From an uncultured Granulosicoccaceae bacterium (GTDB lineage: Bacteria; Pseudomonadota; Gammaproteobacteria; Granulosicoccales; Granulosicoccaceae): a stretch of DNA of 21,953 nucleotides. Position numbers and translations under genes: made by a program. This document shows, piece by piece, positions 7,290 through 14,072 of the stretch. The DNA lies in assembly GCA_937951695.1 (NCBI GenBank), contig CALFBL010000396.1, forward strand, positions 1 through 21,953. Direction: 5' to 3'. How positions within the stretch are numbered: position 1 is the stretch's first letter; each line of letters begins with the position of its first letter. The notes below the pieces were generated by a model. The model had not been told where the DNA came from, made no database searches, and saw only the letters and a list, made by a program, of their open reading frames with translations.

Positions 7290-7565
7290 ATGAACACCTT
7301 AACCAAGACAGTAACGGCAACTGTACTCATTTTCGCCACCTTCATTCCAGCGTATGCAGCTGTTGCACCTGGCATCGTTACCGATATCCAGGCCGCCGTC
7401 GGCCCATCGAACACTATCGATATCGGTGTTGAAGGCGATACCGTGACATTGACAGGCTACGTAGCGGACTTTGAAACCATGCGTGAGCTGGAACGCGTCG
7501 CAAAAACCAATGGTGCTAACAACGTCATCATCAACGTGATTCGCCCTAAAGAGTCAGGCGATTAA
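7290..7565 (+). CDS. Small secreted BON-like protein B
   Basis: Predicted secreted protein of 91 residues, second of four paralogues. The signal peptide is about 1–23 (Lys6, hydrophobic core, A-Y-A site). The mature region shows V-E-G-D-T-V-T-L-T-G-Y-V, which is the BON-type strand-turn-strand, then a helix with L-E-R-V-A and the family-wide N-G-A near residue 75. It differs from A by an acidic, polar C-terminal tail. AAGG lies about 11 nt before the ATG. Gene C follows after only 46 nt with no terminator between, so B and C are probably co-transcribed. Function is not known. Confidence 0.76.
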   Translation: MNTLTKTVTATVLIFATFIPAYAAVAPGIVTDIQAAVGPSNTIDIGVEGDTVTLTGYVADFETMRELERVAKTNGANNVIINVIRPKESGD

Positions 7566-7611
7566 TGAGTTAACAAAATTTTCACTAGTTTAATAAAAAG
7601 GTTAATTCATT

Positions 7612-7884
7612 ATGAACATTCTGCTCAAGACAATCACCGCTACCGCTTTTGTACTGGCAATCACAGCGCCTGCAATGGCATTTACCACAGTCGTATTGCC
7701 CAACATCGTCGAACACGTTCGAACTGAGGCTGGTCCCGATACCGAGATACGGATAAACGTCGATGGCAATTCGTTGGTGCTAACCGGCTACATCGAGGAT
7801 TACTCAAAGATGCTTGAGCTTGAGCAACTTGCCAGAGAACGTGGCGCTATTAACGTCGTGGTCTATGTGATCAGATCAGAGTAA
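7612..7884 (+). CDS. Small secreted BON-like protein C
   Basis: Predicted secreted protein of 90 residues, third paralogue. The signal peptide is about 1–23 (Lys6, A-M-A site). The domain core reads N-S-L-V-L-T-G-Y-I, followed by a helix with L-E-Q-L-A-R-E-R-G-A; Arg replaces the Asn that precedes G-A in the other copies. The last strand is very hydrophobic (N-V-V-V-Y-V-I). AAGG lies about 11 nt upstream of the ATG. It sits 46 nt after gene B and is followed by a structured 3' region and a weak terminator. No enzymatic residues are recognisable, so a binding or structural envelope role is more likely. Confidence 0.75.
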   Translation: MNILLKTITATAFVLAITAPAMAFTTVVLPNIVEHVRTEAGPDTEIRINVDGNSLVLTGYIEDYSKMLELEQLARERGAINVVVYVIRSE

Positions 7885-7893
7885 GACGTCGCG

Positions 7894-7938
7894 CACCGGA
7901 TGTCCGTGTTGCGACACAAATCGCGCAACCCGCCGGTG
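7894..7938 (+). other. Nested hairpin in the 3' region of BON-like gene C
   Basis: An outer stem CACCGG/CCGGTG (7894–7899 with 7933–7938) encloses an inner stem GTTGCG/CGCAAC (7908–7913 with 7924–7929). The element starts 10 nt after the stop codon and is followed by the terminator at 7953. It could protect the mRNA from 3' decay or be the start of a 3'-derived small RNA. Confidence 0.35.
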
Positions 7939-7952
7939 AAAGCCTGGCAACG

Positions 7953-7980
7953 AAAGCCCTCTTAGTCAGGGTCTTTTTTT
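7953..7980 (+). terminator. Imperfect intrinsic terminator after BON-like gene C
   Basis: GCCCT (7956–7960) pairs with AGGGT (7968–7972, one G·U), a single mismatch follows, and seven Ts occupy 7974–7980. It resembles a decayed version of the terminator after gene A, with which it shares the G-A-A-A-G-C-C-C-T-C left side. Confidence 0.55.
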
Positions 7981-8124
7981 GGTTGATTTATATTGCCGTT
8001 TAATGGCGCACAATTTTAACGATTTTACGGCGTTGTAAAGTGAGTGTAATACGTCTGAGATGCACGGTAGAGATACTGCATGCACTCGACTAAAACCATG
8101 CAAACAACGTACAGGATAACTACG

Positions 8125-8388
8125 ATGGAACACTCACTCTTATCGGCAACGGCAGAAGCACTGGTGCTTACATTCTCGGCTCCGGCGATGTCCACCATTG
8201 CTTCAGACCTGTACGAAGACGTCCAATCGGCAGCCGGCCATGACAGCAGTGTGTTGGTGGAGGTAGAAGGTGATACGGTTATTCTTACCGGCTATGTTCG
8301 TGACGTCGATGCGTTGCAAGCGATAGAACGCTCGGCAGAAATGAACGGCGCCAACGTGGTGGTCAATAGAGTACTGCACGTCAGCTAA
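8125..8388 (+). CDS. BON-like protein D, divergent paralogue
   Basis: Fourth copy of the array, 87 residues from this ATG, which has AGGAT about 9 nt upstream. The domain is well kept: V-E-G-D-T-V-I-L-T-G-Y-V near 48–59 followed by a helix with I-E-R-S-A and N-G-A. The leader is odd. From this start it carries Glu2 and Glu11 and no Lys or Arg, although the A-P-A-M-S end aligns with the A-x-A cleavage sites of the other copies. In-frame ATGs at 8080 and 8098 would add Lys and Arg ahead of the hydrophobic stretch and could restore a signal peptide. It may therefore be exported from a longer start, poorly exported, or decaying. It converges with moaE, 43 nt away. Confidence 0.6.
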   Translation: MEHSLLSATAEALVLTFSAPAMSTIASDLYEDVQSAAGHDSSVLVEVEGDTVILTGYVRDVDALQAIERSAEMNGANVVVNRVLHVS

Positions 8389-8431
8389 CGCTTTGCGAAC
8401 GGGTCAATCGTAATGGACGAAGCGCTAGGGC

Positions 8432-8869
8432 TCAGTAGCCGGGCGTGTTGCGCTCGACCCATCGGGCGGTGCCGTCGGCCAGAGTTTCTTTTTTCCAAAA
8501 CGGCGCACGACTTTTCAACGCTTCCATCAAGTAACGCACTGCTTCAAAAGCGTCTTTGCGATGCATCGACCAAGCGGTGGTGAGTACAATCGGCTCACCG
8601 GGTGTCATAGCCCCCACCCGGTGCACAATCAGTGCATCGATCAGGCGCCATTTTTCAGACGCATCGTCAATGATGTGCTGCAGCTCTTTTTCTGTCATCC
8701 CAGGATAGTGTTCCAACCTCATTCCAACGACAGGATCGCCTTCATTAACGCTACGCATGGTGCCAATAAAATTAGCGGTTGCCCCAAAACTACCCGGTGT
8801 TAAGGTCTTTTCGTGGCTAGCCTGCAGCGCTGCCGGATCGAATGAGCCTTCGATAATAAGAACCGGCAT
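8432..8869 (-). CDS. moaE: Molybdopterin synthase catalytic subunit MoaE
   Basis: Cytoplasmic large subunit of molybdopterin synthase, which inserts two sulfurs from thiocarboxylated MoaD into cyclic pyranopterin monophosphate. The 145-residue protein aligns residue for residue with the known active site: Phe34 and Arg39 in the N-terminal part, the M-H-R-K segment with His103 and Arg104, and the catalytic lysines Lys119 and Lys126 (P-F-W-K-K-E). Start at ATG, 6 nt downstream of the moaD stop on the same strand, so the two subunits are co-translated. It converges with BON-like gene D. Confidence 0.96.
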   Translation of the reverse strand: MPVLIIEGSFDPAALQASHEKTLTPGSFGATANFIGTMRSVNEGDPVVGMRLEHYPGMTEKELQHIIDDASEKWRLIDALIVHRVGAMTPGEPIVLTTAWSMHRKDAFEAVRYLMEALKSRAPFWKKETLADGTARWVERNTPGY

Positions 8870-8875
8870 GAGCGT

Positions 8876-9109
8876 TCAGCCGCCCGTGATCGGTGGGAAA
8901 AAAGCCACCTCATCCCCGTCTTTGACAGGATGATCGATTTGCTCATGCGAGTGATTCACTGAACACACCACGTGCGCGGGCATGTCGGCAATGCGGGTGG
9001 CGGCAGCCCAGACATCAGATACTGTGGCCGCATCAGCCGCATCCACCTCGCGCAGTGCGTCGGGTATATCTTCTTTCAGGCTGGCAAAAAATTTGACGTA
9101 AATGGCCAT
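8876..9109 (-). CDS. moaD: Molybdopterin synthase sulfur-carrier subunit MoaD
   Basis: Ubiquitin-like sulfur carrier of 77 residues ending in the obligatory Gly-Gly (F-P-P-I-T-G-G). MoeB adenylates this C-terminus and a thiocarboxylate is then formed; it inserts into MoaE. The start is set at the Met before A-I-Y-V-K-F-F, where family similarity begins; upstream in-frame ATGs at 9157 and 9148 would add a non-homologous basic leader. The ribosome-binding site is weak. It is first in the moaDE pair and diverges from moaC across 71 nt. Confidence 0.93.
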   Translation of the reverse strand: MAIYVKFFASLKEDIPDALREVDAADAATVSDVWAAATRIADMPAHVVCSVNHSHEQIDHPVKDGDEVAFFPPITGG

Positions 9110-9180
9110 TGGCGGTGTTGGCTGACGAAAACGCAAGAGACGTGACATCATAACCAAGAACGCGTGGAACCGAGCATACG

Positions 9181-9660
9181 ATGTCTGAACTGACCCATTT
9201 CGACGAAGCTGGCAATGCCCACATGGTGGATGTGGGGGATAAATCGATCACACACCGTGTCGCCGAGGCCGCGGGAGAAATCCGCATGGAGCCTGAAACC
9301 TTCGCCATGGTGGCTGCGGGTACTCACAAAAAAGGCGATGTGCTCGGAATCGCCCGTGTTGCCGGCATCATGGCGACCAAGCGCACCAGTGACCTGATTC
9401 CGCTCTGCCACCCGATCGGTCTGACGAAAGTGGCGGTGGAATTTGAACTGGGTCACGATGCGCATGTTATACACTGCTGGTGTCGCACGGAAACCCGCGG
9501 TCAGACTGGCGTCGAAATGGAGGCGTTAGCTGGCGTGCAGGTTGCTTTATTGACCATCTATGACATGTGTAAGGCAGTGGATCGTGGAATGGTAATAGAT
9601 CAGGTACGTTTGATGGCCAAATCGGGCGGAAAATCCAAAGACTATATCCGTCCGGTATAG
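9181..9660 (+). CDS. moaC: Cyclic pyranopterin monophosphate synthase MoaC
   Basis: Cytoplasmic enzyme of 159 residues that converts the MoaA product (3',8-cyclo-GTP) to cyclic pyranopterin monophosphate. The family's active-site features are intact and at standard positions: Lys51 in H-K-K-G-D, S-D-L-I-P-L-C-H-P-I at 70–79, G-V-E-M-E-A-L near 110–116, and Asp128/Lys131 in Y-D-M-C-K-A-V-D. It diverges from moaD, so the three genes probably share a control region; moaA is not in the window. A terminator begins on the base after the stop codon. Confidence 0.97.
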   Translation: MSELTHFDEAGNAHMVDVGDKSITHRVAEAAGEIRMEPETFAMVAAGTHKKGDVLGIARVAGIMATKRTSDLIPLCHPIGLTKVAVEFELGHDAHVIHCWCRTETRGQTGVEMEALAGVQVALLTIYDMCKAVDRGMVIDQVRLMAKSGGKSKDYIRPV

Positions 9661-9679
9661 AAGGTGTGGCCGCCTTTTT
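9661..9679 (+). terminator. Intrinsic terminator of moaC
   Basis: Six-pair stem AAGGTG/CGCCTT (one G·U) with a 4-nt loop and a run of five Ts. It begins directly after the TAG stop, which leaves moaC with essentially no 3' untranslated region. Confidence 0.7.
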
Positions 9680-9811
9680 GTCACCGGCTTCTATACTGCT
9701 GCAAGGACATCTAAATAGGCTAGGCAGCCGAGTTGCGGCGGTGGTCTGAATTAGGCCAAGTCGCGCCGTTAACGCATGATTTTTTGAATTTGATTTTTTT
9801 CGTTTACCGGG

Positions 9812-12115
9812 ATGCGCACAATTAAAATTCTCAAATGGGCAGCGATCACGATCGTTGCATTAGTCGTTGTGATCGGCGTCGGGCTGGTCTTGATCGTTAA
9901 TGGCATGGACTGGAACAAGTTCAGAAACACCATCGAAGAGCAAGCCGCCAAGCACACCGGTCGGGAGCTCACGATCGCAGGGGACTTGTCACCGTCGTTT
10001 TTCCCCTGGGCTGGCATTTCGTTCGGCCAGGTATCGTTGGCTAACGCGGACGGTTTCGGAGGTGATGTGTTCGCCAATGTCGACAGCGCCGATGTAAAGG
10101 TGGAGCTGCTGCCGCTATTAAAGCGCGAGATAAACGTGAAAAGCGTTGAGCTTCACGGCATGAACCTTAATCTCGAGCGTAACGCCGACGGCGCGACCAA
10201 TTGGGATGATCTAACCCAGCGCGAAAGCAGCACCACCACCGAAGACGATCAAGGTACCACCACTGAGGTGGAAGGTAATTCGCCCACCATCGCCGCTTTG
10301 GCCGTGGGAGGCGTCAACATCAGTGACGCCAACGTAAGCTGGGTCGATGCGATGGCTGGTACGGATGTTAAGTTGAACGACTTTGCTCTCACCACGGGAG
10401 CGATTGAGCTTGATGCTCCATTCGATCTTTCATCCACGTTTGCACTCAGTAGCAACTCAATGGGATTGCAAGCAGACGTCAGCACCAACGCTGAAGTCAG
10501 CGTGAACCTGGATCAGCAGGTGTACTCGCTGTCCGGTCTGGTTCTCGATATCGATGCCGCCGGCGCTGCGCTGCCTAACGGTGCGCTCAAAGCGAACCTG
10601 GCAGGGGACGTGATGGCCGAATTGGCTGAAGACAAGCTGGATGTGGCTGGCCTTGTGCTAAAAACCATGGGCATTGAGTTGACGTCCAGCGCAACCGTTA
10701 ACGGGCTCAGCACCGAACCGGTCATCGCAGCGATGGCGTCTTCGAATTCGTTTAACCCGGCAGATGTCATGGCAGCTCTAGGCATAGAGGTGCCAGTGAT
10801 GGCAGACGCTAGCGCCATGTCGCAAGCATCGATGTCGATGAACATTAACGCCACAGCGCAAACGTTGTCGATAGACGACATCATCCTCAAGCTGGATCAA
10901 TCCACCCTTACCGGAACTGCCGCTGTCCCCAGCCTTGCCGGTGCTGCACCGCCGGTACGTTTCGATTTGGCACTCGATGTCATTGATGCTGATCGGTATT
11001 TAGCCCCAACGGCCGAAGCTGGCACCGACGCAGCAGGCAGCGGCGACACCACAGCCACCGCGTCCACAGAGGGTGACACGCCGATCGAATTGCCGTTGGA
11101 GATGATTCGTGGCCTCGACATCGATGGCAAACTCAGTGCGGGTGAAATCAAAGTGGCAGGCTTGACCACCACCGATTTGATCGTACCGATAACGGCAAAA
11201 AATGGCGTAGTGTCGCTCACCGATCTAAGCGCAGCTCTGTATCAGGGAAAGCTCTCAGCGACGTCTAGTCTGGATGCAACAGGGGATGTGGGCCGGATGC
11301 GCGCGGCGTTCAATCTGGCCGGGATTCAAGCAGAGCCTTTGCTGGAAGATCTCAGCGATGGGGACTCACCGCTCAGTGGTACGGGCAATGTTGCATTCGA
11401 TCTGAACACCGCCGGGGCAAGCGTTGATGCCTTGACAGCGGCGCTGGACGGTACTTTCGATACGGCTTTCACCGACGGGGCGGTCAATGGTATTAATATC
11501 GGTTATCAGTTGCGGCGCGCGAAAACACTACTGACCGGGCAGCAGATGCCCGAGCAGGCCGATGTGAAAAAAACCGATTTCTCGTCGTTGAAGGTCAGCG
11601 GTACGCTTAACGATGGAGTGATGTCATCCGACGATCTGGACTTGCGCTCACCGCTGTTACGGGTCGGTGGCGCTGGGACTGTTGCCGTGCCGCAGGAATT
11701 GATCGATTACACAGCGACCATCAAGATCACTTCCACGGCGGAAGGTCAGGGCGGTGAGGATTTACAATCGCTAAACGGTCTGGCACTGGATGTACCGATT
11801 CAGGCAACCTTTGCGGCGTTAGCCGCTAACCCTGCCTCGGTCATCTTCAATGGCCTGAAGGATAACTTGACCAGCAATTTGCAAAATCAGGCAAAAGCTG
11901 CGGCGCAAGCAAAACTGGACGAAGAGAAAGCGAAAGTTGAGGCTCGCTTGAACGCCGAGAAGGCGAAAGCCCAGGAGCGGTTGGATGCTGAAAAGGCTAG
12001 GGCGCAAGAACGCTTAGATGCTGAAAAGGCGAAAGTGCAAGACCGCGTTGAGGAAGAAGCCAAGAAGGCAGCTAATAAGTTAAAGAAAGGTCTGGGTGGG
12101 TTACTGGGTCAGTAA
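9812..12115 (+). CDS. AsmA-family envelope protein
   Basis: Large inner-membrane-anchored periplasmic protein of 767 residues (E. coli AsmA about 617). One N-terminal helix (about 7–31) is followed by the AsmA N-terminal signature: the G-R-E-L-T-I-A-G-D-L segment and S-F-F-P-W-A-G-I-S-F-G. The C-terminal AsmA domain (about 430–690) contains A-A-L-Y-Q-G-K-L, G-T-G-N-V-A-F-D-L and a D-L-D-L-R-S-P-L-L-R-V-G-G-A-G segment. AsmA-like proteins are thought to move phospholipid to, or affect assembly of, the outer membrane. Two low-complexity Thr/Glu/Asp stretches lie near 135–155 and 405–425. The tail from 702 is an unusual charged coiled coil (separate entry). In Pseudomonas-like genomes an asmA-type gene lies next to mutY/yggX; here about 5 kb separates them. 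Confidence 0.92.
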   Translation: MRTIKILKWAAITIVALVVVIGVGLVLIVNGMDWNKFRNTIEEQAAKHTGRELTIAGDLSPSFFPWAGISFGQVSLANADGFGGDVFANVDSADVKVELLPLLKREINVKSVELHGMNLNLERNADGATNWDDLTQRESSTTTEDDQGTTTEVEGNSPTIAALAVGGVNISDANVSWVDAMAGTDVKLNDFALTTGAIELDAPFDLSSTFALSSNSMGLQADVSTNAEVSVNLDQQVYSLSGLVLDIDAAGAALPNGALKANLAGDVMAELAEDKLDVAGLVLKTMGIELTSSATVNGLSTEPVIAAMASSNSFNPADVMAALGIEVPVMADASAMSQASMSMNINATAQTLSIDDIILKLDQSTLTGTAAVPSLAGAAPPVRFDLALDVIDADRYLAPTAEAGTDAAGSGDTTATASTEGDTPIELPLEMIRGLDIDGKLSAGEIKVAGLTTTDLIVPITAKNGVVSLTDLSAALYQGKLSATSSLDATGDVGRMRAAFNLAGIQAEPLLEDLSDGDSPLSGTGNVAFDLNTAGASVDALTAALDGTFDTAFTDGAVNGINIGYQLRRAKTLLTGQQMPEQADVKKTDFSSLKVSGTLNDGVMSSDDLDLRSPLLRVGGAGTVAVPQELIDYTATIKITSTAEGQGGEDLQSLNGLALDVPIQATFAALAANPASVIFNGLKDNLTSNLQNQAKAAAQAKLDEEKAKVEARLNAEKAKAQERLDAEKARAQERLDAEKAKVQDRVEEEAKKAANKLKKGLGGLLGQ
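11915..12046 (+). repeat. Four 33-bp tandem repeats coding an 11-residue coiled-coil unit
   Basis: Residues 702–745 of the AsmA protein are four copies of an 11-residue unit with consensus L-(D/N)-A-E-K-A-K-A-Q-E-R. The DNA copies are similar enough (for example TGGATGCTGAAAAGGC versus TAGATGCTGAAAAGGC) to suggest recent duplication. Undecad repeats of this sort form long right-handed or straight helical rods. Copy number may vary among strains. Confidence 0.8.
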
Positions 12116-12150
12116 GCGGAAGATACCCATTCACGCTTTAAGGGGTTCTA

Positions 12151-12196
12151 AACAATCGTCAGATACTAGCCGTCAATGACTAGCCTGACGTTTGTT
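12151..12196. terminator. Long inverted repeat between convergent genes
   Basis: A 12-bp arm (12151–12162) pairs with 12185–12196 with a single mismatch. The loop can form a further CTAG/CTAG stem. It sits between the asmA-family stop and the stop of the small minus-strand gene, whose stop codon overlaps the right arm by one base. It is probably a shared bidirectional transcription end, although neither side has a clear T-run. Confidence 0.5.
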
Positions 12197-12381
12197 CAGC
12201 TTTGCATTAAGAATCGAACAATCATCCAACCGATTCCAATCATGATAACGCCGTGAATCAAAGCCACGATAAATAGTTTAGCCGGCGCCACCTTGCCGGC
12301 GTCATCACTGTTGTCCCAGCGAGGCTTAGCACCTTTGGCTGTGCGATGACGCGATGGCTTTCGCTCATTGGTCAGTAACAT
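12196..12381 (-). CDS. Small single-helix membrane protein
   Basis: Unrecognised protein of 61 residues. Residues 1–33 are polar and strongly basic (several Arg/Lys, then W-D-N-S-D-D). Residues 35–58 form one hydrophobic helix with a G-x-x-M-I-G-I-G-W pattern. The positive-inside rule puts the N-terminus in the cytoplasm. The ATG is 2 nt downstream of the stop of the secreted peptide gene, so the two are almost certainly translated from one mRNA. Gly spacing in the helix would suit packing against another helix. Function unknown; the tight linkage and the clean topology make it more likely real than chance. Confidence 0.6.
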   Translation of the reverse strand: MLLTNERKPSRHRTAKGAKPRWDNSDDAGKVAPAKLFIVALIHGVIMIGIGWMIVRFLMQS

Positions 12382-12383
12382 GA

Positions 12384-12629
12384 TTACTGAATCCAGTGAC
12401 TGTCGCTGTCGTTATCCGTATCGGAAAGCCCCAGTTCTCCCAACGGCTTGTAAGCGTCGATAGGCGTATCAGCTTCAGGTGCCCACAGCGCATCGTAGGC
12501 TTGGAGCAGTGGTGAGGGGGTGATGACTGATTCACTGACCTCGTCGTGATTCCACGCCATGCTGTAGGCCGGAGCGCTTGCGACGATCATTAGTGTAAGA
12601 GCGGTGATGTGTGTTTTAAGGTTTTTCAT
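12384..12629 (-). CDS. Small secreted acidic protein
   Basis: Unrecognised protein of 81 residues. A Sec signal peptide covers about 1–23 (Lys2, Lys5, hydrophobic core, A-Y-S-M-A region). The mature part of about 57 residues is acidic, has no Cys, and ends in an Asp/Ser-rich stretch (D-T-D-N-D-S-D-S) before H-W-I-Q. GGAAG lies about 7 nt before this ATG, which decides it over the upstream in-frame start at 12653. It leads a two-gene operon with the one-helix membrane protein. The M-K-N-L start resembles that of BON-like protein A, but the mature part is not BON-like. Confidence 0.62.
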   Translation of the reverse strand: MKNLKTHITALTLMIVASAPAYSMAWNHDEVSESVITPSPLLQAYDALWAPEADTPIDAYKPLGELGLSDTDNDSDSHWIQ

Positions 12630-12995
12630 AGGTTGCTTCCGTTCGGTGATCACACCGGGTTGATAAGTTGAGGCATCGTGTTTCTGATGTAGCTAGTATC
12701 GGTACGGAAGGTTGAACAGGCTATTCGCGGGGTTTACAAATAGGTATGGATCGGTGTTCGGTGTGATTTCGACATTTAGAGAGAGTTGCGACCGTCTTCT
12801 CAGCTGCAATCCAAAAAACTAGACCTACAGCAACAATGTTGGAGAAACCCTGCGCATTTTTTCCCATGTGGAATATGATGAATTTTTGACAGCTGCAGCG
12901 CAGAATGTCGCAGTGGGTTGGACTAATATTGGTTAAGTCGCCGTTTCAGGGAATAGCGCACACACGGATAGCGCAGACAAGGATTGACACATACC
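12630..12995. other. Intergenic region between divergent operons
   Basis: About 365 nt without a gene, separating the small-protein operon (minus) from the lipoprotein operon (plus), so it should hold both promoters. On the plus strand a TTGACA (12886–12891) and a TAATAT (12924–12929) are visible, but their spacing (32 nt) is wrong for one promoter. An 8-bp direct repeat GTTCGGTG occurs at 12641 and 12756, and CAGCTGCA occurs at 12801 and 12890. A short palindrome CAACA-A-TGTTG lies at 12831–12841. None is a firm regulatory call. Confidence 0.4.
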
Positions 12996-14033
12996 ATGAG
13001 AAAGACAGTCTTAAAGGCCCTTAGCGCCGGGTTGATGGGGTTTGTGGTCGGGTGTGCGCAGGTCGAGATCGCCAATCACGGGCCGCAACCTGAGTTGCGC
13101 CGGGTCGCTGTGGATTTGGTCAGTGTGCTCGGGCAGCTGCCGGGTCTCGATCCGCATTCAACCACCACTCGTGTGTCGCGAGATCCATCCGACTTTGGCG
13201 TTGCGGTGGCAAACGCTTTACGAGATGTCGGTTATGGCGTACAACGCACCTCGTCTGATGAGAGCGTGAACCGGCTGAGCTATAAGCGCACGCAAACGGT
13301 TGATACCGCTCGCACCACCACCGAATTTGAAGTGGGTTTGCGCGGGGTTCGCGTCACCCGCGCCTACAGCCAATCGGGCGATCAATGGGTACCGGCCTCC
13401 CCGATCCGGGTATACGGCTCTGAACCGACTCGGGTTCTCGTCAATGACGAGCTGCACTCACAGGATCAACCAGCGCGAACAAGTAAAGCCAGGCGCGTGT
13501 TGAGTGGCGTGGTATTCCACGACGCACAGGGCACTGTCATCGATTCCAGACGTTTCACCGTGCTGGTACGCGCTCGCGCGAACAGCGGCGATGCCAGCCG
13601 CGTCAGTGCGGTGCAGCGATCATTATCCCTGGGCCAGTCGTCGGTGTTTGGCCGGCAACGAGCGTTGGCGGCAACAGATCAACGACAATTCGAACCCGTT
13701 GCCGAAGTCATGCTGACATTTCGTGCTGACGATCCGGCGACTCTCGGGGTACGCAACAAGCGCGCGATCGCCGCGTTGCTCCAGCGCCACCAGCCGGGTG
13801 CGGATCGATTCATTATTCAAGGCTGCAGCCAGGGTGCCTCGTTGGCGTGGGACGGCACAGAAAGAGTATCGCTGGAACGCCAACAACGCGTAAACAAGGA
13901 GTTGCTGGTCTCGGGCGTATCGCCTGCGGCCATTGCCGAAGAAGGCTGCAAGCGACGAAGCGCAGAGTCTGAATTGCCCGAGCGATCGGTGCGATTGCAA
14001 CTAACAAGAGAAATCAATTCCCTGACGAACTAG
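12996..14033 (+). CDS. Lipoprotein with degenerate OmpA-like C-terminus (paralogue 1)
   Basis: Predicted lipoprotein of 345 residues with lipobox V-V-G-C (Cys20). An N-terminal domain (about 35–145) contains F-G-V-A-V-A-N-A-L-R-D-V-G-Y-G-V-Q. Residues 235–340 follow the OmpA-like order: a strand with V-M-L-T-F, a helix, I-I-Q-G, then V-S-L-E-R-Q-Q-R-V and a final strand. The peptidoglycan-binding H-T-D of OmpA is replaced by C-S-Q, so the canonical Asp is missing. The only other cysteines are Cys277 and Cys318. The ATG follows AAGGA by 12 nt; a TTG at 12984 is also in frame. It is paralogous to the next gene, 39 nt downstream. Role unknown; it does not look like a classical peptidoglycan anchor. 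Confidence 0.72.
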   Translation: MRKTVLKALSAGLMGFVVGCAQVEIANHGPQPELRRVAVDLVSVLGQLPGLDPHSTTTRVSRDPSDFGVAVANALRDVGYGVQRTSSDESVNRLSYKRTQTVDTARTTTEFEVGLRGVRVTRAYSQSGDQWVPASPIRVYGSEPTRVLVNDELHSQDQPARTSKARRVLSGVVFHDAQGTVIDSRRFTVLVRARANSGDASRVSAVQRSLSLGQSSVFGRQRALAATDQRQFEPVAEVMLTFRADDPATLGVRNKRAIAALLQRHQPGADRFIIQGCSQGASLAWDGTERVSLERQQRVNKELLVSGVSPAAIAEEGCKRRSAESELPERSVRLQLTREINSLTN

Positions 14034-14072
14034 TCGTAGTTCGGTTGCGAACCCGGGGTGAAACAAGAGACA

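Noticed and set aside
7890..7960. Possible cyclic-di-GMP (GEMM) riboswitch because of repeated GAAAGCC-type motifs
   Set aside because: The conserved GEMM core and its order of stems are absent, and the element lies downstream of gene C rather than directly before a start codon.
9680..9811. Possible tRNA or structured RNA between moaC and the AsmA-family gene
   Set aside because: GC-rich pairing segments are present, but no cloverleaf, T-loop consensus or anticodon arm could be built.
12886..12929. TTGACA plus TAATAT as a sigma-70 promoter for the lipoprotein operon
   Set aside because: The two boxes are 32 nt apart, about double the workable spacing, and neither has a good partner at 16–18 nt.
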